Shown in pieces: positions 24,547-31,932 of a stretch of DNA of 34,361 nucleotides. The notes below the pieces were generated by a model, which ran no database searches, was not told where the DNA came from, and was given only the letters and a program-made list of their open reading frames with translations. The stretch is taken from positions 1 through 34,361 of the forward strand of contig CAYNNG010000020.1 of the NCBI GenBank assembly GCA_964398655.1, given 5' to 3'. The stretch's first letter is position 1, and every line of letters starts with the position of its first letter. The translations under genes and the position numbers were made by a program. The stretch is from SFFI01 sp964398655. GTDB lineage: Bacteria > Bacillota > Clostridia > Saccharofermentanales > DTU023.

Positions 24547-27427
24547 GGACGGAGTTACCTGTATTAGGGAACTGCTTGTTGAATTCCTTATTCTCGCGCT
24601 TGTAGGCCTTGCGTTTTGCCCGCATGATACGGGCATCCTTGGTGCCAGCGTGGGTAAGGATCTTCAGGCCGCGTTTGATGGTGTAGCGCATGATGGGGCC
24701 CACCTTTTCTTCACCGGCAATCATCTTAGTCATTTCAGGATGATCGCGGTAGATATGGATGGCATCAAACTCACAGCGGGTGGTGCAGAGACCGCAGCCA
24801 ATGCACTTGTTGGCATCAACTTCGGCGGCACCGCAGCTGAGGCAGCGTCCGGTTTCAATCTTAACTTGGTCTTCGGTCAGGGTCAGCTGGCGATCGCGGA
24901 AGGGATCGGTGACCGAGTCATCATGGGGCTCTTCCTGACGGCCTGCGGTGTCGTAGGACGTGGGCAGGGTAATGTCATCTGTATCGAAGGGCTTATATTG
25001 ATGGCGTTCACGTCCAATGGTCATATGGCCGTCTTGGACGTAACGGTGCAGAGACTCGGCGACAAAGTGGCCTTGAGCGATGGCATCAATGACAAACTTA
25101 GGACCGGTGAAGTCATCACCGCCCACAAAGATGTCGGGCTCGTCGGTCTGGAAGGTGAAGGGATCTGCCACGGGGTATTTGCCGTGATGGAATTTTACCT
25201 TGCTGCCATCCAGCAAGCCGTCCCAGATAATATCCTGGCCAATAGCGAAGATCACAAAGTCGGCGTCCAGTTCCTTGAGGTCATTTTCATCATATTTGGG
25301 GGAGAAGCGGCCGCTGTCCGGGTCAAAGACCTGGGTGCAGCGTTTGAGCTTAATGCCCTTGACCTGTTCTTGGTTATCAACCAGAACTTCCAGGGGACCC
25401 CAGCTATTTAAGATCTGGACATTTTCTGCCTTGGCTTCCGCAATTTCAGACTCGCTGGCGGGCATTTCTTCCCGTTTCTCCAGAGAGATCATGGTGACTT
25501 CAGAAGCCCCGCGCTTAGCAGCGGTCATGGCGCAGTCGATAGCGACGTTACCGCCGCCTATGACTACTACCTTACCGTTGAAGGGTTCATGGCCTTTGGT
25601 CAGTGCGTCTTGCAGATAGTGAACGGCGTAGTCTGTGCCCTTGGCAGTTTCGTTAGGAATGCCGGGCAGCTTGCCGCCTTGGCAGCCCACAGCTACGTAG
25701 AAGGCCTGGTAGCCCTCATCCCGCAGTTGGTCTAGGGTGATATCGACCCCAACCTGGCAATTGGTCTTGATTTCCACGCCCAGCTCACGCAGGACGCCAA
25801 TCTCCGCCTCAATGACATCTTTTTCCAGCTTGTAAGCGGGAATACCGTAGGTCATCATGCCGCCGGGTTTTTCGTTCTTTTCAAAGACCACGGGGTTATA
25901 ACCGAGCAGGGCCAGATAGTAGGCGCAGGAAAGTCCCGCGGGACCAGCGCCGATGATGGCGATCTTTTCTTCGAAGCCGCCGTAGACCTTAGGTACGACC
26001 TTCTCCGGGATGTAGCGGGTTTCAGCGTGGAGATCACGGTCGGCGATAAATTTCTTGACGGCATCAATGGAGATAGCTTCATCTACCGTGCCGCGGGTAC
26101 AAGCGTCTTCACAAGGCTTGTTGCAGATTCTGCCGCAAACTGCAGGGAAGGGGTTTTCCTTCTTGATGATCGCCAAAGCTTCGTCATATTTGCCTTCGTG
26201 GGCTTTCTTCAGATAACCCTGAATGGAAATATGGGCGGGGCAGGCAGCTTTACAGGGGGCGGAACCCGTATCGTAGGTGTTGCACATGCGTGCGGTATCC
26301 CGGTAATTTTCGTCCCAGGCATATTTACCCCACAAGATATTGTCGGGCAGGATGGCCTTGGGATAAGTCTGCTCAGTGCCGTCTTTCTTGCAAAGCTTTT
26401 GCCCCAGCTTAACTGCTCCTGCGGGGCAGACTTCTGCGCAGCCGCCGCAAGCGACGCAGTTTTCCTTAGTTACTTTAGCGGTGTAAGCACTGCGTACCAG
26501 GTTGGGTGTGTTAAAGAGCAGGGCAGTCCGGAGAGCGTAACAGACCTTGACGTCGCAGTTGCAGATGTCGAAGATCTTGTTTTCTCCATCGATATTGGTG
26601 ATTTGGTGGACGAAGCCGTTGTCTTCAGCGACCTTCATGATCCGAAGGGCTTCTTCCGCGTCAATATAGCGGGCCCGGTCAGTTTCTACTGCGTAGTCTG
26701 CCATGTCGCCGACCTGGATACACCAGCTTTCGGAGTCATCCGCGCAGCCTTCGCCCAATTTTTTCATGGTGGCTCGGCAGGAGCAGATACCGCAGGAAAT
26801 ATGGCCTTCGTATTTCTTGAGCCAATAGGAAATTTCTTCCAGGTCTACAGATTGGTTTTCAAAGCCAATAGCCTTTTCAACAGGAATGACGTGCAGACCA
26901 ATACCGGCGCCTCCCGGAGGAACCAATTGAGTTACGCCAGCCAGGGGCACGAAGGTCATCCGCTCAAAGAAGTTACCAGCTTCAGGATGGCGGTCTACAC
27001 GATCCTGGCTGGAGTTAAAGAGCTCGGCTGAGCCTGGTACGAAATAGGGTACACGGTAGCGCTTAACCCGAGGCTTGTCTTTGAGCTCTCCATAATGGTC
27101 ATAGTTGTCACCATAGTCGTACTCGATGATGCCCAGATAGGACATTTCGTCCAGGAGCTTTTGCAGCTCAGCGGCCTCAAACCGGGGATTCATCTTTAAG
27201 AGGTCTTCATAGGTATAGAAAGCACGGAGCTTCATGGTGTTAGCTACTTCCACCATGTCGTCGGTCAACAGCTCGCGCAGGCCCCAGTATTCGGGGTCTT
27301 CCGTGGTCAGCCCCTTAATTTTATGGGGGATAGAGTCGGTGATTTTACGACCTAGCTTGGCATAATCTTTCCTGAGGGTTGCCTCTCCCTGGTATTTAGA
27401 GCGATGAGTCTTAAATTGTTCAGGCAT
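24539..27427 (-). CDS. 962-residue Fe-S / FAD / NAD(P) oxidoreductase, GltD-like core with extra Fe-S modules
   Basis: The domains in order are as follows. Residues 1-200 are unrecognised. A Cys-rich segment (C212, C215, C217, C228, C236, then C289, C291, C296) follows. A ferredoxin-like motif CVACGGCAEVC is at 324-334. A GltD/DPYD-type N-terminal Fe-S domain has C392, C396, C431, C435, C439 and C443. An FAD-binding domain has GAGPAG at 493-498. An NAD(P)-binding domain has GGGNVAID at 624-631. A GGD motif (769-771) precedes DAIAQGHFVA, and the C-terminus carries another Cys group (C862, C865, C875, C878, C881, C885). Such proteins move electrons between NAD(P)H and Fe-S carriers; the exact partner is unknown. 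The ribosome binding site GGAGGAAG lies in the end of hypB, and the stop overlaps hypA, so it is sandwiched between two nickel-delivery genes. Confidence 0.85.
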   Translation of the reverse strand: MPEQFKTHRSKYQGEATLRKDYAKLGRKITDSIPHKIKGLTTEDPEYWGLRELLTDDMVEVANTMKLRAFYTYEDLLKMNPRFEAAELQKLLDEMSYLGIIEYDYGDNYDHYGELKDKPRVKRYRVPYFVPGSAELFNSSQDRVDRHPEAGNFFERMTFVPLAGVTQLVPPGGAGIGLHVIPVEKAIGFENQSVDLEEISYWLKKYEGHISCGICSCRATMKKLGEGCADDSESWCIQVGDMADYAVETDRARYIDAEEALRIMKVAEDNGFVHQITNIDGENKIFDICNCDVKVCYALRTALLFNTPNLVRSAYTAKVTKENCVACGGCAEVCPAGAVKLGQKLCKKDGTEQTYPKAILPDNILWGKYAWDENYRDTARMCNTYDTGSAPCKAACPAHISIQGYLKKAHEGKYDEALAIIKKENPFPAVCGRICNKPCEDACTRGTVDEAISIDAVKKFIADRDLHAETRYIPEKVVPKVYGGFEEKIAIIGAGPAGLSCAYYLALLGYNPVVFEKNEKPGGMMTYGIPAYKLEKDVIEAEIGVLRELGVEIKTNCQVGVDITLDQLRDEGYQAFYVAVGCQGGKLPGIPNETAKGTDYAVHYLQDALTKGHEPFNGKVVVIGGGNVAIDCAMTAAKRGASEVTMISLEKREEMPASESEIAEAKAENVQILNSWGPLEVLVDNQEQVKGIKLKRCTQVFDPDSGRFSPKYDENDLKELDADFVIFAIGQDIIWDGLLDGSKVKFHHGKYPVADPFTFQTDEPDIFVGGDDFTGPKFVIDAIAQGHFVAESLHRYVQDGHMTIGRERHQYKPFDTDDITLPTSYDTAGRQEEPHDDSVTDPFRDRQLTLTEDQVKIETGRCLSCGAAEVDANKCIGCGLCTTRCEFDAIHIYRDHPEMTKMIAGEEKVGPIMRYTIKRGLKILTHAGTKDARIMRAKRKAYKRENKEFNKQFPNTGNSVHA

Positions 27428-27428
27428 C

Positions 27429-28100
27429 TTACTTCCTCCACATGTCTATTTCGCGATCCAGCCAGGCGGTGGCTTGGTCCATACCCTCGCCGGTGAGGGC
27501 GGAAACGGGCAAGATTTCAATTTGGGAGTTGCGGGCTTTTAGATAGCCGGTGAACTTCTCCAAGTCAAAATCAAAATAAGGCAGTACGTCAATTTTATTG
27601 ACGATCACTACATCCGCTTTCTCAAACATCAGGGGGTATTTCAGGGGCTTGTCGTCTCCCTCAGGGACAGAAAGAATGACCAGATTCTTACTGGCTCCGG
27701 TATCAAACTCTGCAGGGCAGACCAGGTTACCCACATTTTCCAGAATGTACAGGTCGAAATGCTCGGCTCTGACCTCGTCCAGACCTTGTTTGGTCATGGC
27801 CGCGTCTAGGTGGCACATGCCGCCTGTGTGCAGTTGAATGGTAGCAACTCCGGTAGCTTCGGCAATAGTCCTAGCATCTACATCGCTGTCGATATCCGCT
27901 TCCATGACTGCTATCTTATATTTGTCCTGAAGCTGGGGAATTAGGTTCTTGAGGAAGGTGGTCTTACCTGACCCGGGACTCGACATGACATTGAGCAAGA
28001 AGCTGCCTTGCTGTTTGAGCTCTTCCCTTAATTCCTGCGCTTTTTGGTCATTATCGGCGAAAACACTTTCTTTTACTTCAATTATTCTAATTTCGTCCAT
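27429..28100 (-). CDS. hypB: GTPase and nickel chaperone HypB
   Basis: This is a SIMIBI-class GTPase of 223 residues that powers nickel insertion together with HypA. The P-loop is SPGSGKTT (41-48). MEADIDSDVDA (66-76) is the switch region. The metal site lies in GGMCHLDA (93-100) with Cys96 and His97, and in ENVGNLVCPAEFD (121-133) with Cys128. The specificity motif NKID is at 168-171. It lacks the His-rich N-terminal nickel store of some HypB proteins. GGAGAG lies about 11 nt upstream of the ATG. Its stop codon is one base before the next ATG (TAAGATG). Confidence 0.95.
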   Translation of the reverse strand: MDEIRIIEVKESVFADNDQKAQELREELKQQGSFLLNVMSSPGSGKTTFLKNLIPQLQDKYKIAVMEADIDSDVDARTIAEATGVATIQLHTGGMCHLDAAMTKQGLDEVRAEHFDLYILENVGNLVCPAEFDTGASKNLVILSVPEGDDKPLKYPLMFEKADVVIVNKIDVLPYFDFDLEKFTGYLKARNSQIEILPVSALTGEGMDQATAWLDREIDMWRK

Positions 28101-28127
28101 GTTTTGAATTATCTCTCCTTTGTTAGT

Positions 28128-28155
28128 CCCGCTTCAAACAGGTGCCTGAAGCGGG
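28128..28155 (-). other. Intercistronic hairpin between flavoprotein gene and hypB
   Basis: A perfect 9-bp stem CCCGCTTCA/TGAAGCGGG with a 10-nt loop and no T-run after it on the minus strand. It is not a normal terminator. It may stabilise mRNA ends or partly attenuate expression between the two genes. Confidence 0.55.
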
Positions 28156-28170
28156 TTCGGCTAGGCGGGA

Positions 28171-29550
28171 TTAGGCTGGGAAGAATCTTCTCACAAGGTC
28201 TCGGGAGTATTCAACAGTTTCTTCCATGTCGCCGAAGGCCATAACTTCACCGGCGTAGAAGGTGTTCTTATTGCCCTGCATGGCTTCTACCTTATCATAC
28301 CAGCCATCGGCATAGTCTTTAGAGCTGACATGTGGGAAGTAGTACCAGTCATCAATACGCTCAATGCTCTCGACGGGTAGGCCGGATTTCTCCATATCCT
28401 TGAGGGTAGTTTCTTTAGCTACATCGAAGGGGACATCTTCCATGCCCTCATGGTTGCGTAAGGTGAAGGTTACCAGGGGTTGAGGTCCGCAGTCGGGCCA
28501 GCGGTGGTAGAAGACCATCATGTGGCCGCGGGTCTCGGGAGTCATGTTTTCGAAATAGTAATAGGAAATATCGGGAGCCTTATCTTCGGGAGGACGTACT
28601 GCCATGGTGAAGTATTTCTTGGGGAAAATCTTCGAGAAGAGTTCGGTCTCTTTGTCGGTGGGATCGCCATAACCCAGGAAGAGTTCCAGAGGGGTGCAGA
28701 TGATCAGTTTGTCGAAGCGTTCGGTTTGGCTGTTATTAATCGTGACCAAAACGTGATCTTCTTCGCGCTGAATGCCTGTTACTTCACTGTTGAGGATGGC
28801 GGGATGCTTGAGGTGCTTATTAACACCCTCCCAAATGGATTGGGTGCCGTCTTTCCAGGTCCAAAGCTTACCGGTGGACAGGAACTGACGTACCGTGAAA
28901 GCATCCAAATATTTCAGAACGTAGGCGGCAGGAATTTCGCTGAAGTAGCCGTAACCAAAGGCGGTGAAGGGGCCCTTCCAGACCAGTTCTACGTCTTCGC
29001 ATTTGTTCAGTTTTAAGAAGTCCTTGAAGGGCATGGACAGGTCTTTCAAGTTGGGGTTTTCACCTTCAATGTGGGCGAGCTTCATTTCCGGGGAGGGGCA
29101 GGGGCCTTCGTAACGTCCTTGGGCTACTCCGCGGTGGCCGTTAACGTCGTATCCATAATATTTGGTATTAAGGATCTTGGTTAGTTTGCGCAGCTGCCAC
29201 ATCTTTTTCAGCATTTCGGTGGGCTTAGTCTTGATAGGTGTGCCGTCCGTATTCATGAATTTACGGCCCATGGGGGGACCGTCACGGTGGGTTGTGCCGC
29301 CAAATTCTTCACATTCCGCTACTGCAAAATAGGTCTCGCAACCCATGACTGCGCCCATTTCAATGGTGCGTTCTTCCCATTTGCCGTCCCGAGTTTTGAC
29401 TTTCATCTTGGGGGAGGTACACTTACCGCCAACACGTTCGGTTTTTTCGTAAATGACATAGTTGTTGTAGCCATTTTTCTCCAGATACATGGCCGCAGAA
29501 GTTCCTGCAGGGCCTCCACCGATGATGCAGATGCGCTCATTCTTGTCCAT
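28171..29550 (-). CDS. FAD flavoprotein resembling polyunsaturated fatty acid isomerase (PAI type)
   Basis: This 459-residue amine-oxidase-superfamily flavoprotein has an N-terminal FAD motif IIGGGPAGTSAAMYLE (9-24) and ERVGGKC (38-44). From memory of the Propionibacterium/Cutibacterium acnes linoleate isomerase (makes trans-10,cis-12 conjugated linoleic acid), many blocks match: KYYGYDVNGH, PFTAFGYGYF, IPAAYVLKYLDAFTV, GKLWTWKDGTQSIWE, YYHRWPDC, SYYYFENMTPE, DWYYFPHVSSKDYADGWYDK, EAMQGNKNTFYAGEVMAFGD and the C-terminal YSRDLVRRFF. The length and order are also the same. Activity on linoleate, or on another substrate, is an inference. It is cytoplasmic. AAAGGAGA lies 9 nt before the ATG. It follows a small membrane-protein gene and precedes hypB by 70 bp with a hairpin. 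Confidence 0.8.
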   Translation of the reverse strand: MDKNERICIIGGGPAGTSAAMYLEKNGYNNYVIYEKTERVGGKCTSPKMKVKTRDGKWEERTIEMGAVMGCETYFAVAECEEFGGTTHRDGPPMGRKFMNTDGTPIKTKPTEMLKKMWQLRKLTKILNTKYYGYDVNGHRGVAQGRYEGPCPSPEMKLAHIEGENPNLKDLSMPFKDFLKLNKCEDVELVWKGPFTAFGYGYFSEIPAAYVLKYLDAFTVRQFLSTGKLWTWKDGTQSIWEGVNKHLKHPAILNSEVTGIQREEDHVLVTINNSQTERFDKLIICTPLELFLGYGDPTDKETELFSKIFPKKYFTMAVRPPEDKAPDISYYYFENMTPETRGHMMVFYHRWPDCGPQPLVTFTLRNHEGMEDVPFDVAKETTLKDMEKSGLPVESIERIDDWYYFPHVSSKDYADGWYDKVEAMQGNKNTFYAGEVMAFGDMEETVEYSRDLVRRFFPA

Positions 29551-29628
29551 AATAAACGTCTCCTTTGTGTTTATTTCTATTCTGGGTTTGTTATTAATTT
29601 GTTATTGATTTGGTTAGATTTGTTCGGA

Positions 29629-29937
29629 CTACTTTTTTGCCAGTGCTCCTTTAAGCCTGCCGTTGGGGTCGGTCACTAATAGCCGTACGACCCAGATTAC
29701 AAGCCCTAAAGCTACAACTGCTAAACCTAGATAAGCATCGTTCAGCATTTCCGCGGGGGCTGGCACGAAAGCCTTTGCGCCCTCTTCCACATAAGCAAAA
29801 ATCGCATCGACCAGCCACATGATGGAAGCACCCCAGAACATCAAGGACAGAAAAGAGAGCTTCATCTTATCATCGCGGCTGCGATACCAACAGATGGTGG
29901 AGATGATGGCGGCAAAAACCGTGATTAGTAAAGTCAT
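29629..29937 (-). CDS. Small membrane protein, three predicted helices, unknown function
   Basis: A 102-residue protein: helices at about 2-16, 28-48 and 68-87, with a short cytoplasmic Lys/Arg tail (GRLKGALAKK). I do not recognise a family. It is the second frame of the flavoprotein-hyp operon, starting 4 bp after a 45-codon frame, and precedes the PAI-like gene by 78 bp. No obvious ribosome binding site precedes its ATG, so it may depend on coupling to the upstream small frame. A role as a membrane anchor or partner of the flavoproteins is possible but unproven. Confidence 0.65.
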   Translation of the reverse strand: MTLLITVFAAIISTICWYRSRDDKMKLSFLSLMFWGASIMWLVDAIFAYVEEGAKAFVPAPAEMLNDAYLGLAVVALGLVIWVVRLLVTDPNGRLKGALAKK

Positions 29938-29940
29938 ACA

Positions 29941-30078
29941 TCAGCTCAAGCTAGGTTTGAGGACAGACTGTGGTCTGGACGCTTCATGATTGCTTTGGCG
30001 CCAACACACATTAAGCCCCAAACTTAGACTCACTACAACGGCCTCCGTTAACAGGAAAAATAAAACACGCCATATCAT
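29941..30078 (-). CDS. Possible 45-residue small membrane protein at the head of the operon
   Basis: A short frame, MIWRVLFFLLTEAVVVSLSL and onward, encodes one hydrophobic helix (about 5-26) and a polar tail, ending with a TGA 3 nt before the next ATG. A strong GGAGGTGA ends directly at its ATG, closer than ideal. The same site is better placed for an overlapping 20-codon frame starting at 30073 in another frame. Either the small protein is real and drives coupling to the 102-residue protein, or the ribosome site serves a leader peptide. Confidence 0.35.
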   Translation of the reverse strand: MIWRVLFFLLTEAVVVSLSLGLNVCWRQSNHEASRPQSVLKPSLS

Positions 30079-30104
30079 TCACCTCCATGATTTTTTATTA
30101 ACTT

Positions 30105-30113
30105 ACTATAACA
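30105..30113 (-). promoter_or_regulatory. Extended -10 (TGTTATAGT) for the flavoprotein-hyp operon
   Basis: Read on the minus strand, TGTTATAGT lies about 27 nt before the first candidate start (30078) and upstream of the GGAGGTGA site. It fits the same TGNTATAAT pattern as other promoters in the window. No clear -35 box was seen. Confidence 0.5.
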
Positions 30114-30554
30114 CAAATTGTAATAGGTAACGTAGGTTTCAATGTAGGGATTTGGTGATTAAGAACTTTAGTAATGCTGCTTTTAAACTATAACTTAAAT
30201 TAATAGACGTTCTTACAGCTATGTTATAGCGGTGCAAGTTACTTTTCTCAAATTAAGTCAGCTTGTCAATTTACAGGATCGTCTACGTGTGTTAAAGTCA
30301 TTTTACCATGGGCGGGAATTTATTATATTTATTCATTGATAGCCTGACGAATCCTTCTTACTGTCACTCCAATGGTAATTTCTACCTTGTAAATTCTGAC
30401 AATCTGCAGTTAGTGGGTGGTTCGTCTAAGTTTCGTCCGTGATTATGTCTCATTGTAAGTCTACACTTTTTATGAGCATATAGACGTGCCGGTTAATGGC
30501 GCAAACACATCAATATACTGACGGCCCAAAGATGTTCAAGTAATTGGAAAACAA
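30114..30554. other. 441-bp AT-rich region with no recognisable gene
   Basis: Frames are all interrupted. It marks the change from the moderately GC-rich chromosome to AT-rich accessory DNA. No RNA gene or known repeat was seen. Confidence 0.5.
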
Positions 30555-30590
30555 AAAACTCCGCTGCGGGTGTAGCCGCAACGGAGTTTT
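30555..30590. terminator. Bidirectional terminator-like hairpin
   Basis: AAAACTCCG (30555-30563) pairs with CGGAGTTTT (30582-30590), continued inward by TGCGG/CCGCA. It has A and T tracts on its two sides, so it could stop transcription from either direction. No gene lies close enough to decide which. Confidence 0.7.
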
Positions 30591-30648
30591 ATGAATCAGC
30601 ACCAAGCTCCTAATACAATCTATATAAAAGTACGAACTAAGATGGCTT

Positions 30649-30785
30649 GGGTGCAAAGTGGGTGCATTACTTAGAAACTGGGTGCAAGATTGCAAAGTTG
30701 GGTGCAAAAAACATAACTTGGGTGCACTTTAATTTGATTGGGTGCAAATCTTAAGTTTTGGGTGCAGAAAATATTCATGGGTGCA
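30649..30785. repeat. Array of eight GGGTGCA boxes with 20-bp period
   Basis: GGGTGCA starts at 30649, 30660, 30680, 30700, 30720, 30740, 30760 and 30779. Six of the seven steps are 19-20 bp, i.e. two helical turns, so all boxes face one side of the DNA. Between the boxes the sequence is not conserved. A 20-bp step does not keep a reading frame, so this is not coding repetition. Such phasing is typical of multiple protein-binding sites: plasmid iterons, or multi-site transposon ends as in IS21-like or Tn7-like elements. Confidence 0.85.
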
Positions 30786-30836
30786 TCAGAGAAAAAACAA
30801 ATAACGTAGATGCGAAAAGGTTATTTTTATTAGAAG

Positions 30837-31643
30837 CTAAATATCAATCGTTAAAGTCTGTCCATTTCTTAAATGAAACTCAACGCTCCTCGGTTTACTA
30901 TTTATAACAACGTGATCGACCAAACTCAGCCACAATTCCTCGCTAAATTCAACTTCCAAACTATCCAGTTTCCCAATGCTATCTAGGAAACACTCACAGT
31001 TAAATCTTCGCTTTTCTTTATCTGCGATGACCGCTTTAAGCTTATTCAGCTCTTCTTGTTTATTTTCATATATAACAAGTTCTGAATCGTAAAGTTGTTG
31101 TTTTGCTTCGCTATCGTCAGTATCCTGCCCGAGCTCTTTAATTTTGAGGATAAGATTCGAGTACATCTCGCTTAGGTTTGCTTCAAGAACCGAAGCCTCC
31201 TCTTTCTCTGCACTTGTGTTCAACACTTCACTAATTGTGAGTTTACAAACGGATATGATGCCGGTCTTCTCCTGAACTAAATGAGCAAGTATTTTATTAA
31301 AGGCATCTGTAATTTCATTTTCAGTTAAATGAGGCGTGGAGCAAGGTAATTCTCCAGCATATTTCTTCCCACATTGCCAAATGTATCGTTTGTATTTAGA
31401 TGTTGAATGCCATACTTTTCTTGTAAACGGTTCTCCGCAACAGCCACAAAAAATACGTCCAGAGAAAAAGTTAACCGACGAACCATAATTTTTCTTGCTT
31501 TTTCGAATTTCGATTTCGTGCTGAACCATATCAAAAACTTCATCACTAATGATAGCTTCGTGACTATTTTCAACATAATACTGAGGAACTTCACCCTCAT
31601 TTACCTTTTTCTTCTTGGTAAGGAAATCAACAGTATGAACGGA
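30837..31643 (-). pseudogene. C-terminal part of a large serine recombinase (5' end missing)
   Basis: The frame runs in from about 31637 with VDFLTKKKKVNEGEVPQYYVENSHEAIIS, a block that follows the recombinase domain in large serine recombinases. It continues through the zinc beta-ribbon (FCGCCGEPF, WQCGKK, LPCSTPHL) and a long coiled coil (about 31200-30960) to a normal-looking C-terminus. The catalytic N-terminal domain with the Ser nucleophile is absent, as is any start; the first internal ATG is 31529. The upstream break coincides with the start of an endolysin fragment on the other strand. It is the remnant of an integrase of a phage or a conjugative/mobilisable element. Confidence 0.85.
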
Positions 31644-31883
31644 TTAGAAAACGACCTGATTCAAGTTGGGCAGATCCTTAAAGTTCCTGCTCGAAATACA
31701 AGTCTTAAGGTTGGTGACAAAGTGACAATTACCGCTAAGAATTATGCTACAGGGGAGCTTATCCCCAGCTGGGTGAAAAAGCAAACACACGAAATTAGTG
31801 AAATAAGTGATGGAAAAGTATTGCTTGGTTATCCAGATGGTATTTCATCGTGGGTTTCTGCTGATGAAATCAAGAAGGCGTAA
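31635..31883 (+). pseudogene. C-terminal fragment of a phage-type endolysin/amidase (LysM end plus SH3-like tail)
   Basis: The 82-residue frame begins MNGLENDLIQVGQILKVP, which is the end of a LysM peptidoglycan-binding motif. It goes on with a VGDKVTITAKNYATGELIPSWVKKQTHEI segment typical of the tails of Firmicutes phage N-acetylmuramoyl-L-alanine amidases. The catalytic part and most of LysM are missing. No ribosome binding site was found before the ATG. The fragment is followed by an intact terminator. The start abuts, and may share bases with, the truncated serine recombinase on the opposite strand. Confidence 0.75.
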
Positions 31884-31890
31884 ATTTAGC

Positions 31891-31930
31891 CCCACTGCCT
31901 GGTTCGTAGGAATTAAGCAGTGGGTTTTTT
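31891..31930 (+). terminator. Rho-independent terminator after endolysin fragment
   Basis: Perfect 8-bp stem CCCACTGC/GCAGTGGG (31891-31898 and 31917-31924), 18-nt loop, then six T. Confidence 0.85.
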
Positions 31931-31932
31931 CG

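Noticed and set aside
24547..24636. Longer HypA start at 24636
   Set aside because: HypA must begin MHE for nickel binding; the extra 30 codons overlap the upstream gene and have no family support.
24428..27031. Long plus-strand frames antisense to the Fe-S flavoprotein gene (24428-25411 and 26027-27031)
   Set aside because: They are mirror frames of a strongly conserved gene, have no ribosome sites and no recognisable domain.
24202..29937. NiFe hydrogenase operon
   Set aside because: Only hypA and hypB are present; no large or small hydrogenase subunit motif (RXCGXC, DPCXXC) was found in the window.
30510..30707. 65-codon minus-strand frame over the GGGTGCA boxes
   Set aside because: It crosses a terminator hairpin and half of the box array; no ribosome site and no domain.
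31407..31634. N-terminal extension of the endolysin fragment up to 31407
   Set aside because: Those codons are antisense to the recombinase remnant and show no amidase or LysM pattern before about EINSMNG.
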